A stretch of 64,000 nucleotides of DNA from JARRNE01 sp963824085 (GCA_963824085.1 CAWGNT010000015.1:496001-560000), one strand, 5' to 3'. Shown: positions 39,269 to 47,840, counted from the stretch's first letter. Translations and numbers: made by a program. The notes: generated from the sequence alone by a model not told the origin.

Positions 39269-40468
39269 TCAGCGTCCGCCACAGGAGACTTCGGGTCGGT
39301 CGTAGCCGAGCGTATCCAGGTTTGAGAACGGATGCAGAAATCCTTGCTGCGGAGAAACCGAAACCAGCACCCGCGGCGAGACGATCAGCAACGGCTGGCG
39401 CAGCTGACCGTTCCATTCGCGATAGGTCACCGGGACCCCTTTGAAGGCACCGAGCTTGAAGTCCGGACTTAACAGATAGTCGTGCAGCTTCAGTGCGTCG
39501 GCCGTCTTGGTGCGCGTTGCCCCTTCGCCGATGCTTCGCACCGCCAGCCAGGCCGCATAGTCGCGCGGCGTCATCCAGCGCCCGGTCTTCTCATGGAAGC
39601 GGCGCTGAAACTGAGTCGCGCCCCATTGCTCATGCACGCCACTCCAAGCCGTGGCGACAAGCCCTTGGGTCCCTCCTACGGGTCTCGGGCGGTAGGTGCG
39701 GTAATTGAGATACTCGCCGAACCCGTCCCACTCATCGGCGACCAACAAGATGTCATAGTCATCCACCTGGGTGAAGGCATTGACCTCTTGCTGCTCGTTG
39801 AAGTGGCCCGAATCGGTGCGTCGGGCGCCCGCCTGGAAGGTCCAAGGCTTCTCCGTACCGATCCTGCCTCCGAAACGCTTCGCTGCCCGCTTCACCGCCG
39901 CGGCGTAAGCCTTGTCCTCCGGGTGCGGACCGACTACCAGGAACCAGCGCGTCCAGCGTTTCCACGCGAGATACTGAGCCAAGGCATCCGCGATCATGGC
40001 CCGGCTTGGAATCGTATGCAGCAGGTTGGCGCGGCATTCCTTCACTCTTAGCTCGTCATCCGCGGCACCGACGTTGAAGAGGAGACTGTCCTTGGCCTCC
40101 GGGAGGTCCGCGACGGCTAACAGCGCCGCGGACGGAAGGTCGAGTAGGAAAAGCCGAATACCCTTTGCGTGCAGCTGTTGAAAGGCGCTGACTGGTGCCT
40201 CCCCCAGCTTGAGCTTGACCGAGGTCAGCTTGAAGTCCTGCCCGGTGAAGCGGCCGGTCGTATCGTTGTCGCGGATCCCCTGCTCCGCGCCGGCTGCGGC
40301 CTCGTCTTCTATCGCCGGCTCCAGTGAAGACAGGGGGACATGGGCTTCTCGCTCCTGAATGAGGAGCCCGATGGGCACTTGGAGCTCGGTCGCCACCAGT
40401 ACGGAAGGCAAGACGAGCAGCCCCAAGAGGAGCAGCCGTCTAAGCCCAACACAATCTCGTCCATCCAT
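39269..40468 (-). CDS. lutA: Periplasmic binding protein of the PQQ/lanthanide ABC system (LutA-like)
   Basis: A 399-residue branched-chain-amino-acid-binding-like periplasmic protein. It has a signal peptide (LLLLGLLVLPSVLVA) and then LQVPIGLLIQ. It belongs to the group tied to PQQ-dependent alcohol dehydrogenase systems. The acidic stretch after residue 55 (LEPAIEDEAAAGAEQGIRDND) is typical. The ATG at 40468 is chosen because the signal peptide starts there; its GAGGG ribosome site lies in the 8-bp flank of element B3. It heads the five-gene minus-strand operon. Confidence 0.82.
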   Translation of the reverse strand: MDGRDCVGLRRLLLLGLLVLPSVLVATELQVPIGLLIQEREAHVPLSSLEPAIEDEAAAGAEQGIRDNDTTGRFTGQDFKLTSVKLKLGEAPVSAFQQLHAKGIRLFLLDLPSAALLAVADLPEAKDSLLFNVGAADDELRVKECRANLLHTIPSRAMIADALAQYLAWKRWTRWFLVVGPHPEDKAYAAAVKRAAKRFGGRIGTEKPWTFQAGARRTDSGHFNEQQEVNAFTQVDDYDILLVADEWDGFGEYLNYRTYRPRPVGGTQGLVATAWSGVHEQWGATQFQRRFHEKTGRWMTPRDYAAWLAVRSIGEGATRTKTADALKLHDYLLSPDFKLGAFKGVPVTYREWNGQLRQPLLIVSPRVLVSVSPQQGFLHPFSNLDTLGYDRPEVSCGGR

Positions 40469-40479
40469 ACAACCCTCAA

Positions 40480-40619
40480 GGCGTTGGCGTCGTGGCTCAG
40501 CTGAACCCGAAGGCACGGGGTCAGGTGCGGATCGCCGCGATCCTGCGAGCAAGTACTCACCGCGTGTCCCGACGGCCCGTACTCGACCCTGGCCACACTA
40601 CCGAGTAGCCCTAATCGCC
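40480..40619 (+). mobile_element. Family B MITE-like element, copy B3
   Basis: A 140-bp degenerate copy with ends GGCGTTGGCGTCG and CTAATCGCC. Flanks ACCCTCAA (40472-40479) and ACCCTCGA (40620-40627) match at 7 of 8 positions, a likely old target duplication. It sits directly upstream of lutA, so the lutA promoter must be in or beyond it. Confidence 0.75.
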
Positions 40620-40791
40620 ACCCTCGATGGCGCGCCGAGCGGCTGGTGAGCGCCGACTCCGTGCGAACCTCATCCCGCCACTCGAGGGCAAGTATTGGGC
40701 CAATAGCTATCGGTTACGCCTAATGGTCGGGGATTCCTGCTTCTCCGGCGAGCAGTTGTTTCTGACCAATCCGACTCCGCTGAAACAGTCC

Positions 40792-40807
40792 GTGTCACTT
40801 GTGACAC
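40792..40807. promoter_or_regulatory. Perfect palindrome GTGTCACTTGTGACAC
   Basis: The arms are identical to the xoxF-upstream site, but the centre is 2 rather than 4 bases. It lies about 165 bp upstream of a sigma54-type promoter on the plus strand. Confidence 0.5.
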
Positions 40808-40968
40808 GCTCGCAAACGGGTCCGCCGACGCATCTCAGTCGAAGGAAATTCGCTCTCTCGCGAAGTCGTGGAACGACTGAACCAACAGAGCCCCCAAGTT
40901 CGTGCGACGGACCGGCGATACCTCCGCCTCGAGACCGCACGGACAAGTCATATGCCTCTTCATTGTTG

Positions 40969-40985
40969 TTGGCGTGGCATATGCA
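40969..40985 (+). promoter_or_regulatory. Candidate sigma54 promoter
   Basis: TTGGCGTGGCATATGCA has TTGGC at -24, G at position 8, and TGCA at -12, with 10 bases between GG and GC. The next plus-strand gene starts at 41345. Confidence 0.45.
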
Positions 40986-41344
40986 TTGAGCACCTGGATG
41001 TCCGAGAGCGGTATCCTGCGGCACAGATCGGTACTACGCTTACCGCAGAGAACGAGTCGACGCGAGGATTCTGCCCGTCGCCAACTTGGGCCCGCGGGTT
41101 AGCGTCAGCCCAGGCCATGGCGGGGGAGCGTCGTAGCCTAGACTGGAACCTTATCCCGCGCGGGTCCCAGCGACCTTAGTCCGGCAGGGCTATACGACCG
41201 GACTGCGGACGACGTCATGACCTCCGCTGCTGGGCGGGTCTAACGAGTCCGGAGGCAATCGTCGACGAGGAGGGAGCGCAGAAGGAAAGCGCGTCAGCCG
41301 TGGTTAACCTCGACATCGAATAATGCAACACAAGGAACCGGCAT

Positions 41345-41680
41345 ATGCACACACCCAGATTCCCCGAGGATTCCGTGCTTCGGCGCCATTTCGAGTCTGC
41401 TGCGGCGATGAAGCGCCAGGCATGGTTGGAGCTTCCACCGACGGACGCAGTTCTCCGGCGCCATTACGAGCAACTGCACCAGGCAGCCAGTGGTACGTCG
41501 ACGCCGCAGGCGCGTCCCGTACCCCCCGTCGCTCCCAAACCAGAGGCAGTGACTGCTCCCAAACCAGAGGCAGTGACCGCTCCCAAACCAGAGGCAGTGA
41601 CCGCTTCCACACCATCCTCCCCTGATCGGCCTGGTCGCAGCGGATTCTTCGGTTGGCTCTCGAGGTTGTTCGGCGGCTAG
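41345..41680 (+). CDS. Small protein with APKPEAVT repeats and amphipathic C-terminus
   Basis: A 111-residue protein. The N-terminal half has two copies of a motif DxVLRRHxE (residues ~8 and ~38). A Pro-rich linker contains three exact copies of APKPEAVT, encoded by 24-bp tandem repeats. The last 20 residues, SGFFGWLSRLFGG, form an amphipathic aromatic segment that could bind a membrane. There is no signal peptide. I do not recognise the family. It lies in the methanol-oxidation island downstream of a palindrome and a sigma54-type promoter. Confidence 0.65.
   Translation: MHTPRFPEDSVLRRHFESAAAMKRQAWLELPPTDAVLRRHYEQLHQAASGTSTPQARPVPPVAPKPEAVTAPKPEAVTAPKPEAVTASTPSSPDRPGRSGFFGWLSRLFGG
41531..41602 (+). 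repeat. Three 24-bp tandem repeats in coding sequence
   Basis: Three consecutive 24-bp units differing by a single base encode APKPEAVT in the small orphan protein. The exactness suggests recent expansion. Confidence 0.85.
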
Positions 41681-41755
41681 GGACCGGATCAGCCGTTCCG
41701 CCGCATACCCAACTCCAAGGGCTGCTCAGCATCCGTCTCCTCTTCCGCAACGACT

Positions 41756-41935
41756 TTGCGCTTTATGGCGCTTGTATTTGATTTTTTCGTTTTTCCGGAG
41801 TCGGGTTGCGCCCGCCGGGGGACGCCGTGGATTCCTCCCTGAAGGCTTGACGGCCGCCTCCCTGCGGCCGACACCCCCGGCGGGCGCAACCCGGCCGCTT
41901 GAGCCGAAGAGCGAAAAAATTGCGTGACTTGGGCA
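41756..41935 (-). repeat. Family A hairpin element, copy A3
   Basis: A full copy in inverse orientation relative to A1. The flanking A/T-rich arms (GATTTTTTCG and GCGAAAAAATT) and the inner GC-rich palindrome around CCCGCCGGGGG are conserved. It lies between two genes in the same direction. Confidence 0.75.
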
Positions 41936-42018
41936 TAAGCCCGAGGGGCAGGCGACGAGCGGGTGGTCCCCCGCATCCCTCAGCGAAAAATGAAATGTCC
42001 GAGGAGGTCAAATCCTTG

Positions 42019-42711
42019 ATGCACTTTTCGACTCCCGCCTCGCTGTCGCTCGCGGCAGCACTCCTCATCTCTCAGCCGACAGCGAGCGCCGGGCAGGCAG
42101 ACACCCCGGAGATCAACGAGGCGCAACGGCTCGTCTTCATGAACGATTACCTGGACGACATCGGCGCCGGAAGTGTCTTGAGCTACGGGTTCTCTCACCG
42201 GGGCAGGGAATCCAAAGGGTTCTCCGACACGGTGAAGGTGACGGTGACCGACGTGCTCGAAGGCGGAAAGCACAATCTGTCGTTCGACTTTCTCACCGGC
42301 GACAACCACATCGACTTTCACCCGGCCGCGGGATACAAGGGCAATCCTGTGGCGATCCAATTCCTCGAGCGCGACATACAGGAGATGGCGAAGAGTACGG
42401 ACGGTCACGCCGGCTACTTCCAGAACCGCATCCGCAAGTCCTTCGTTCACCCAGAGATCCGCGAGGTCAAGATCCCCTATCAGGGTAAGGAAGTCGACGG
42501 CGTCAAGATCAGCGTAACTCCCTTCGTGAATGATCCGAACATCGACCGGTTCAAAGCGTACGCCGGCAAGCGCTATGAGTTTCTGTTTTCGGACCAAATC
42601 CCCGGCGGCCTTTACGAGATCCACACCTTGGTTCCGGGTCAGGACGGCGGCGACCCACTCGTCGAAGAAGGCCTGACCTTCCGGCAGCTGACGTCGGTTG
42701 GCACTCAGTGA
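42019..42711 (+). CDS. Secreted protein of unknown function in the xox island
   Basis: A 230-residue protein with a signal peptide (SLSLAAALLISQPTASA). The mature part contains GFSDTVKVTVTDVLEGGKHNLSFDFLTGDNHIDFHP and GDPLVEEGLTFRQL, with no cysteine and a beta-rich look. I do not recognise a named family. The ATG at 42019 is chosen because it starts the signal peptide. An ATG at 41995 or a TTG at 42016 are alternatives, since the GAGGAGG site lies 11 nt upstream of 42019. Neighbours imply a role linked to methanol oxidation. Confidence 0.7.
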   Translation: MHFSTPASLSLAAALLISQPTASAGQADTPEINEAQRLVFMNDYLDDIGAGSVLSYGFSHRGRESKGFSDTVKVTVTDVLEGGKHNLSFDFLTGDNHIDFHPAAGYKGNPVAIQFLERDIQEMAKSTDGHAGYFQNRIRKSFVHPEIREVKIPYQGKEVDGVKISVTPFVNDPNIDRFKAYAGKRYEFLFSDQIPGGLYEIHTLVPGQDGGDPLVEEGLTFRQLTSVGTQ

Positions 42712-42758
42712 GTCGCGGGCGACGTTGACGACCCCGGCGCAGCAGTTGCATTAGGCGA

Positions 42759-42918
42759 GGTGATTAGCTCGATGACTCAGCTGCCGAGCCAGGGTCGGGT
42801 ACGGGCCGCCGGCAAACGGCGTGAATAGGTCCACGTAGCTCGACGGCGCCGACGGTCACGCCGACCCGCACTCGACCCGCCGAACGGGCGTGCCGGCTGA
42901 GGCGCGAACTCAATCACC
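42759..42918 (-). mobile_element. Family B MITE-like element, copy B4
   Basis: A 160-bp copy with left end GGTGATTAGC and right end CAATCACC. It is flanked by a perfect 8-bp duplication TTAGGCGA (42751-42758 and 42919-42926). The core is in inverse orientation. It lies between two secreted-protein genes. Confidence 0.88.
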
Positions 42919-42953
42919 TTAGGCGATTTCGCGTTACGACGGAGTAATGTCCC

Positions 42954-43334
42954 ATGCGAACCAACAAGTACCTCTCGGCACTCGGCTGTCTCGGCGTTAT
43001 CGTCACGACCCAAGTGATTGCCGACACGACCTGCCAGGATGCGACCAAGACGACACGAGAAACCTACCCGACGGCTGAGCTCACTGATTATGTGGTGGGC
43101 TGCATGGTCGCAAACGGCGAGAACCCGGAGACGCTGCAGAAGTGCTCCTGCAGCATCGACTACATCGCCGCCGCGATTCCGTTCGAGGAATACGAGAGAG
43201 TTCAAACACTCTTGCGCCTGCAGCAAGTCCCGGGGGGTGGCCGAGTCGCCATCTACAAGAACTCGACGTGGGCCAAGAAGGCCATCGCCCACTTCCGCGA
43301 CGTCCAGGCCGAATCGACCCTGCGCTGCTTCTGA
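42954..43334 (+). CDS. Small cysteine-containing periplasmic protein
   Basis: A 126-residue protein with a signal peptide ending near VIAD. The mature part has five cysteines (TCQDA, VGCMV, KCSCS, RCF), suggesting disulfides or metal binding. I do not recognise the family. The GGAG ribosome site is 8-10 nt from the ATG. It ends 10 bp before the convergent SoxYZ-like gene. Confidence 0.7.
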   Translation: MRTNKYLSALGCLGVIVTTQVIADTTCQDATKTTRETYPTAELTDYVVGCMVANGENPETLQKCSCSIDYIAAAIPFEEYERVQTLLRLQQVPGGGRVAIYKNSTWAKKAIAHFRDVQAESTLRCF

Positions 43335-43344
43335 CCGCGTCGTC

Positions 43345-44199
43345 CTATCCCTTCGCCGCGGCCTCGACGTCGAAGCTGTGGTCGTACTCGCGCCCCTTGG
43401 AATCTATCGCACGGACCTTGAGCACACCGGCGGCTTCCGGTACCAGATTGAACCGGATGCTTGGATCCTCGCTGATGGAGATGTCCGTATCGGCGGTAAA
43501 GAGCGTCTTTCCCTGGTAGCTCACTTCGATCGTGCGAACGAAATCGGCGGGAATGAACCGGCGCGAGACCTGGTCGAACTGCATACCTGAGCTGTTCGGG
43601 TGCTTGATCAGGATCTGGGCGAGAATTCGCTCGCCAGCATTGAATTCCGGCGGAAGCAGGAGCTTCATCTTGCCGCGTTGTGTGGCTGCCGCCGCAGGGT
43701 CCTTCAAGGACGGCGCCGAGCAGCCTCCAGACGCCTTGACAAAATTGGTCGCCATGTAGAGCTGTCCGTCATTGGTTTCCGCAATTGCCCGGATGTTCGT
43801 GTAGGCATTGACCCGCACCCGCGTCGACAGGCTTTGCCAAGGATGCCCGTTCGGAAAGTGGATTACGGCGGCCACAGGCGACGGGTTCATATCGATCACG
43901 AGATAGACCGTCTTGATGTAGTGGTCGGGCGCGCCACTCAGCTTCGCGCTGATGTCGACCGGGACCACTGCCGCATCCATAGCGCGATACGGCGTCTTCA
44001 GGGCTAGAACGTCCTGCCCGTCCTGCACCTGACGGTCGCCGAAGAGTGACGACTTGATCTCGTCCCAGCGCGCCTGCCCATCATCTGCGAAGGCGCCACC
44101 CGCCGCGAGGGCGAGGCTGGTGGAAACCAGGAGAAAGGCGGAAGCCAAGAGTACGAGCCGCCAACGGACCGGTTGTGCCGATTCTGAAACAGGTGTCAT
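43345..44199 (-). CDS. Quinoprotein dehydrogenase-associated SoxYZ-like carrier
   Basis: A 284-residue exported protein that fuses SoxY-like (N-terminal) and SoxZ-like (C-terminal) domains. The SoxY swinging-arm motif appears as KASGGCSAPS (about residue 165), although here it is internal because of the fusion. Such fused carriers occur only next to PQQ dehydrogenases and their hydrolases, and are thought to relay a substrate or reactive group. A signal peptide (LLASAFLLVSTSLALAA) is present. The ATG at 44199 is preferred to a GTG three codons earlier. Confidence 0.85.
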   Translation of the reverse strand: MTPVSESAQPVRWRLVLLASAFLLVSTSLALAAGGAFADDGQARWDEIKSSLFGDRQVQDGQDVLALKTPYRAMDAAVVPVDISAKLSGAPDHYIKTVYLVIDMNPSPVAAVIHFPNGHPWQSLSTRVRVNAYTNIRAIAETNDGQLYMATNFVKASGGCSAPSLKDPAAAATQRGKMKLLLPPEFNAGERILAQILIKHPNSSGMQFDQVSRRFIPADFVRTIEVSYQGKTLFTADTDISISEDPSIRFNLVPEAAGVLKVRAIDSKGREYDHSFDVEAAAKG

Positions 44200-44407
44200 G
44201 GATATCACTCAGAGTTGGAACAGGGGCACGCCGCCGCACCATGAGCCGGCGCGATGTCCGCGCTAGGTGTCCTCACCGTCCAATTCCGATGCCAGGGTCC
44301 CTGTCACGGAAGGCGACCTGGAGCCAGAATAGATGGGGTCATCTCCTCCCCCGATGGCAAGCACCCCTGGCCTCACCGCTGACTCTCACGTTCCATGCGG
44401 CTTTCGA

Positions 44408-44573
44408 GGAAGCGTCGTGGCTCAGCTGAAAACTAAGACAGGGGTCGGGTGCGGGACGGCGGGACCCTCGGCGCCAGGGAGGGCGCCGTGGAGCCTGCAT
44501 GGAACGTATTTACGGCGTGTCTCGACGGCCCGTACCCGACCCCTGGCCCACTGCTGAGCTATAGCGCTGATAT
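44408..44573 (+). mobile_element. Family B MITE-like element, copy B5
   Basis: A 166-bp copy, nearly identical in its left part to the inverse of B2. Ends GGAAGCGTCG and AGCGCTGATATG are degenerate. Flanks GCTTTCGA (44400-44407) and GTCTTCGA (44574-44581) match 6 of 8. It lies between the SoxYZ-like gene and the relay hydrolase gene, both on the minus strand. Confidence 0.75.
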
Positions 44574-44608
44574 GTCTTCGAGCACGTCGCTTACCGCATC
44601 GCCCTGCC

Positions 44609-45559
44609 TCACTCCCACTCCAGCTCCACGAAGGCTGCCGTCACGTTCCTGCCGTTGTACGCGTCGAACAATAGCCAGCTTGCCCGCTCCCCTTGGGCGA
44701 CCTCCGCCACCGCGTCCTCGATGGTGCCCCTGCGTTGAATCACCTTCCGAACCCCTGCTGCTACCGTCTCCAGGTAACGCCGCTGGTCCGCGAGAGCAGT
44801 ACGCCAATCGTCGGGTACCGGGCCGTGTCCCGGCACGACCTTCGCAGCTTGGTCATGCGCGAGGCCATCCATCACCCGCAGCCAGCCGAGCAAGCTGCCG
44901 TCGATGACCGGGAGCCTCCCGACGAACAACAGATCGGACAACCAGAGAGTCCCCGTCTTCTCGTCGAAGACGCTCAGATCGTTGTTGGTGTGGGCCGTGG
45001 GATAGGCCCTCAGCTCGAGCATTCGCCCGCCCAGGTCAAGCCGGCGGGCGTCCGCGACGGTGGATGTCGGCATAACCACGCGCGTCCCCTCCGCCTCGTC
45101 GCCGAGCTCTGCGCGCGCACGTTGCAGATAGAACGTACCCCGCCGGGCGAGGGCGTCCGGCAGATTGACGTGGCCGATGAATTCCGGCCCGTCCTGTTCG
45201 AAGGCTTTCGCGCCCAGGACGTGATCGGGGTGCATGTGCGTCAGAATCACGTAGGCGATGGGCAGATTGGTGACCCGGCGAATCGCCGCACGCAACGCCC
45301 GCCCCTCGGCGAGGGATCCGCCCGTGTCGATGACCGCAACCCTCTGGGCACCGACGATGAACCCGATGTTGGCGATGTCACCCCGGTTGGCGCGTGACGT
45401 CTCCTCCTGGACGCCCTGATGGAGATAGATGCCGGGGGCAATCTCCGTAATCGAGAGACCTTCTGCAGCGATGGCCGCCCAAGGCAGCGAAAGCACCCAA
45501 GCGCAGAGAACCACGGCAGCCAGGCGGCCTGAAAAACAGACGTGCGGGCAGTCAGACAT
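44609..45559 (-). CDS. Quinoprotein relay system zinc metallohydrolase
   Basis: A 316-residue exported metallo-beta-lactamase-fold protein with a signal peptide (AAVVLCAWVLSLPWAAIAA). Metal ligands are in VILTHMHPDHVLGA (about residue 110), AHTNNDLSVFD and VVPGHGPV. It is of the SoxH-related type found with fused SoxYZ-like carriers and PQQ dehydrogenases, and probably acts on a carrier-bound group. The ATG at 45559 is preferred over a TTG five codons earlier because TTGGAG then serves as its ribosome site. Confidence 0.85.
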   Translation of the reverse strand: MSDCPHVCFSGRLAAVVLCAWVLSLPWAAIAAEGLSITEIAPGIYLHQGVQEETSRANRGDIANIGFIVGAQRVAVIDTGGSLAEGRALRAAIRRVTNLPIAYVILTHMHPDHVLGAKAFEQDGPEFIGHVNLPDALARRGTFYLQRARAELGDEAEGTRVVMPTSTVADARRLDLGGRMLELRAYPTAHTNNDLSVFDEKTGTLWLSDLLFVGRLPVIDGSLLGWLRVMDGLAHDQAAKVVPGHGPVPDDWRTALADQRRYLETVAAGVRKVIQRRGTIEDAVAEVAQGERASWLLFDAYNGRNVTAAFVELEWE

Positions 45560-45987
45560 GAGGAAGAGCTCCAACTAGCGCGGACCAGAGGCCCTGGCGT
45601 GCGGCTTGCTTTACCGTGCGACGTGGACAATCGTTTCCAGCCTCACGACCCCCATCTCGGCCGACGATGCGGCGAACCCCGTTCAGGGCGCATTCCGCTC
45701 GGAGTCGGAAACGTCGGTCGGTGTGTGCAAAGGTCGGTCCACGCCGAGCCGCATCGGTATACCCAACTCACACGGTCTTTTAGCTTTTCGGCCCAAGGGG
45801 TCGGGTTGCGCCTGCTGGGCGTGTCGGCCGCCGGGAGGCGGCTGTCAAGCCTTCAGGGGGGAATATACGGCGTCCCCGGGCGGGCGCAACGCGACCCCGG
45901 AAAAACGAAAAATCAAATACAAACGGTAGACAAGCGAAAGTGCCGTTACTGGGCATGGACAAGATGGGATAGCAGGGAGCCGCGTCC
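45560..45987. other. Divergent intergenic region with element A4
   Basis: Holds family A element A4. Otherwise no gene or recognisable promoter was seen. Confidence 0.5.
45757..45945 (+). repeat. Family A hairpin element, copy A4
   Basis: A full-length copy in the same orientation as A1, from about TAGCTTTTCGG to CGAAAAATC with the palindrome around GGGTTGCGCCTGCTGGG / CGGGCGGGCGCAACGCGA. Confidence 0.75.
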
Positions 45988-47001
45988 GTGAGCCTGCTGG
46001 GTCGAACCCCCTCTTCCCGCGGAATCCGCCAGATCCTCGCCATGCTCGGTATTGTTGTCGCCGTGCTGGTGCAGGCCCAACCCGCCGCCGCGCTCGAAAA
46101 GATCCGGATTGCCGTACTGAAGTTCGGCACCGTCAGCTGGGAGCTGGATGTCATCAAGCGGCACCACCTGGACCAGGCCGAAGGGATCGACCTGGAGATG
46201 ATGCAGCTCGCCGCCCCGCAAGCGACCTTGGTCGCCCTGCTGGCCGGTGAGACCGACATGGCCGTCGGCGATTGGATCTGGGTCGCGCGCCAACGTGCAG
46301 TCGGCAGGCCCTTCACCTTCGTTCCCTATTCGACCGCCACTGGCGCCCTCGTGGTCCCTCGACGCTCGAAAGTCGCATCGATCAGGGACCTCACCGGAAA
46401 GAGAGTGGGCGTCGCGGGCGGCCCCCTCGACAAGAGCTGGCTGCTGCTGCGGGCACTGTCAATGAAGGAGGAAGGCGGGGATCTGGCCGCTCGCGTGGAC
46501 CCGGTATTCGGCGCGCCCCCGCTATTGAACGCAGAGATCCGCCAGGGCCGCATCGATGCGGTGCTCAACTACTGGCCCTACGCCGCACGATTGACGGCCG
46601 CTGGCCTGAGGCCGGTGCTCCAGGTCCGGGACGCCACCACGGCCCTGGGTATCGCGTCGGAGATCCCAATGATCGGCTACATCTTCGATGAACGCCAGGC
46701 CACCGAACGCCGCGATGCCCTGCTCGGATTCTTCCGTGCCGACGAAAAGGCGAAGGCATTGCTCATGGAGTCCGATGAAGAATGGGAGCGTCTCCGTCCC
46801 CTGATGGGGGTACCGGACCAGTCGACGTTTGAGGCACTGCGGGCGGGCTACCGAGCCGGCATTCCGCGCCGCTGGGGCGACGCGGAGCGCAGGGACGCGC
46901 AACGACTCTTCGCGATCCTACGTGACGCAGGGGGCAGCCGCCTCGTCGGCGGCGCCACCGAGCTCCCTGCGGGAACCTTCTGGGCCGATGTGACCTACTA
47001 A
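45988..47001 (+). CDS. NitT/TauT-type ABC transporter substrate-binding protein
   Basis: A 337-residue periplasmic binding protein (TauA/SsuA-like fold) with a signal peptide (LAMLGIVVAVLVQAQPAAA). LEKIRIAVLKFGTVSWELDVIKRH and LVALLAGETDMAVGDW are family-typical. GTG start at 45988, with AGGGAG upstream. The substrate cannot be read from the sequence. The transporter lies between methanol-oxidation genes and formate dehydrogenase, so an anion or cofactor precursor is possible. Confidence 0.85.
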   Translation: MSLLGRTPSSRGIRQILAMLGIVVAVLVQAQPAAALEKIRIAVLKFGTVSWELDVIKRHHLDQAEGIDLEMMQLAAPQATLVALLAGETDMAVGDWIWVARQRAVGRPFTFVPYSTATGALVVPRRSKVASIRDLTGKRVGVAGGPLDKSWLLLRALSMKEEGGDLAARVDPVFGAPPLLNAEIRQGRIDAVLNYWPYAARLTAAGLRPVLQVRDATTALGIASEIPMIGYIFDERQATERRDALLGFFRADEKAKALLMESDEEWERLRPLMGVPDQSTFEALRAGYRAGIPRRWGDAERRDAQRLFAILRDAGGSRLVGGATELPAGTFWADVTY

Positions 47002-47008
47002 GTCGCAG

Positions 47009-47758
47009 GTGCCCAAGATTCCCCCGGTTCGGCTGCGGCTGCTGTCGTCCCTCGGCCTCCTGTTGTTGTGGCAGCTGGCGGCCTGGGCAGCGCACAGCAC
47101 GCTGCTCCCGTCGCCGGTTGCGGTCTTGGGGCTGGTCTGGCGCGATACCTTGAGCGGTCAGCTGCCGCAAGATCTGGCGGCCACGCTGACACGGGTCGCC
47201 ATCGCGTTTTTTCTCGCCATGGTGGTGGGCAGCGTCATCGGCGTGGTGATGGGCCGCTGGAGAACTGCCGACCTCCTGCTCGACCCCTGGCTGATCCTCT
47301 TCCTCAACATCCCGGCCCTGGTAACTATCATCCTATGCTACGTCTGGTTTGGGCTCGGCGAAGTCGCCGCGATACTGGCGGTCACGGTCAACAAGATCCC
47401 CAACGTCGTGGTAACCCTTCGGGAGGGCGCGCGAACGCTCGATCGCGATTTCCTCGAGATGTCGCAGAGCTTCCGTGTAGGACGCCGCAAGACCCTCCTC
47501 TACGTCGTGCTACCGCAGCTGCTACCGTTCTTTGCCGTCGCGGCGCGCTCCGGCTTGGCGCTGATCTGGAAGATCGTCCTCGTCGTCGAGCTGCTCGGCC
47601 GCAACGACGGGATCGGATTCCAGCTGCACATCTTCTTTCAACTGTTCGACGTGACGGGGATACTGGCCTACAGCCTAGCCTTCGTCCTGGTCATGCTGGT
47701 CATCGAATATGCCGTACTCCAACCGCTCGAGCGCGCCGCGAACCGTTGGCGCAAGTAA
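47009..47758 (+). CDS. NitT/TauT-type ABC transporter permease
   Basis: A 249-residue membrane protein with about six segments. The cytoplasmic EAA-type loop VVVTLREGARTLDRDFLEMSQSF (about residue 133) contacts the ATPase. GTG start 8 bp after the binding-protein gene. Same operon as its ATPase at 47841. Confidence 0.88.
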   Translation: MPKIPPVRLRLLSSLGLLLLWQLAAWAAHSTLLPSPVAVLGLVWRDTLSGQLPQDLAATLTRVAIAFFLAMVVGSVIGVVMGRWRTADLLLDPWLILFLNIPALVTIILCYVWFGLGEVAAILAVTVNKIPNVVVTLREGARTLDRDFLEMSQSFRVGRRKTLLYVVLPQLLPFFAVAARSGLALIWKIVLVVELLGRNDGIGFQLHIFFQLFDVTGILAYSLAFVLVMLVIEYAVLQPLERAANRWRK

Positions 47759-47840
47759 TCGTCGCGATCCGCCCTCAGGCAATCCAGGGCGCCCTTACGC
47801 CGCCCACCTGCGACAAGCCGGACGCCACCCGCGAGTCGTC

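Larger units (their letters stand above)
40469..41344. other. Divergent intergenic region with element B3, palindrome and promoter candidate
   Basis: No gene is seen in about 870 bp. It holds element B3 (40480-40619), the perfect palindrome (40792-40807) and a sigma54-type promoter (40969-40985). The ~360 nt from that promoter to the gene at 41345 is unexplained and could contain a small RNA. Confidence 0.5.
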
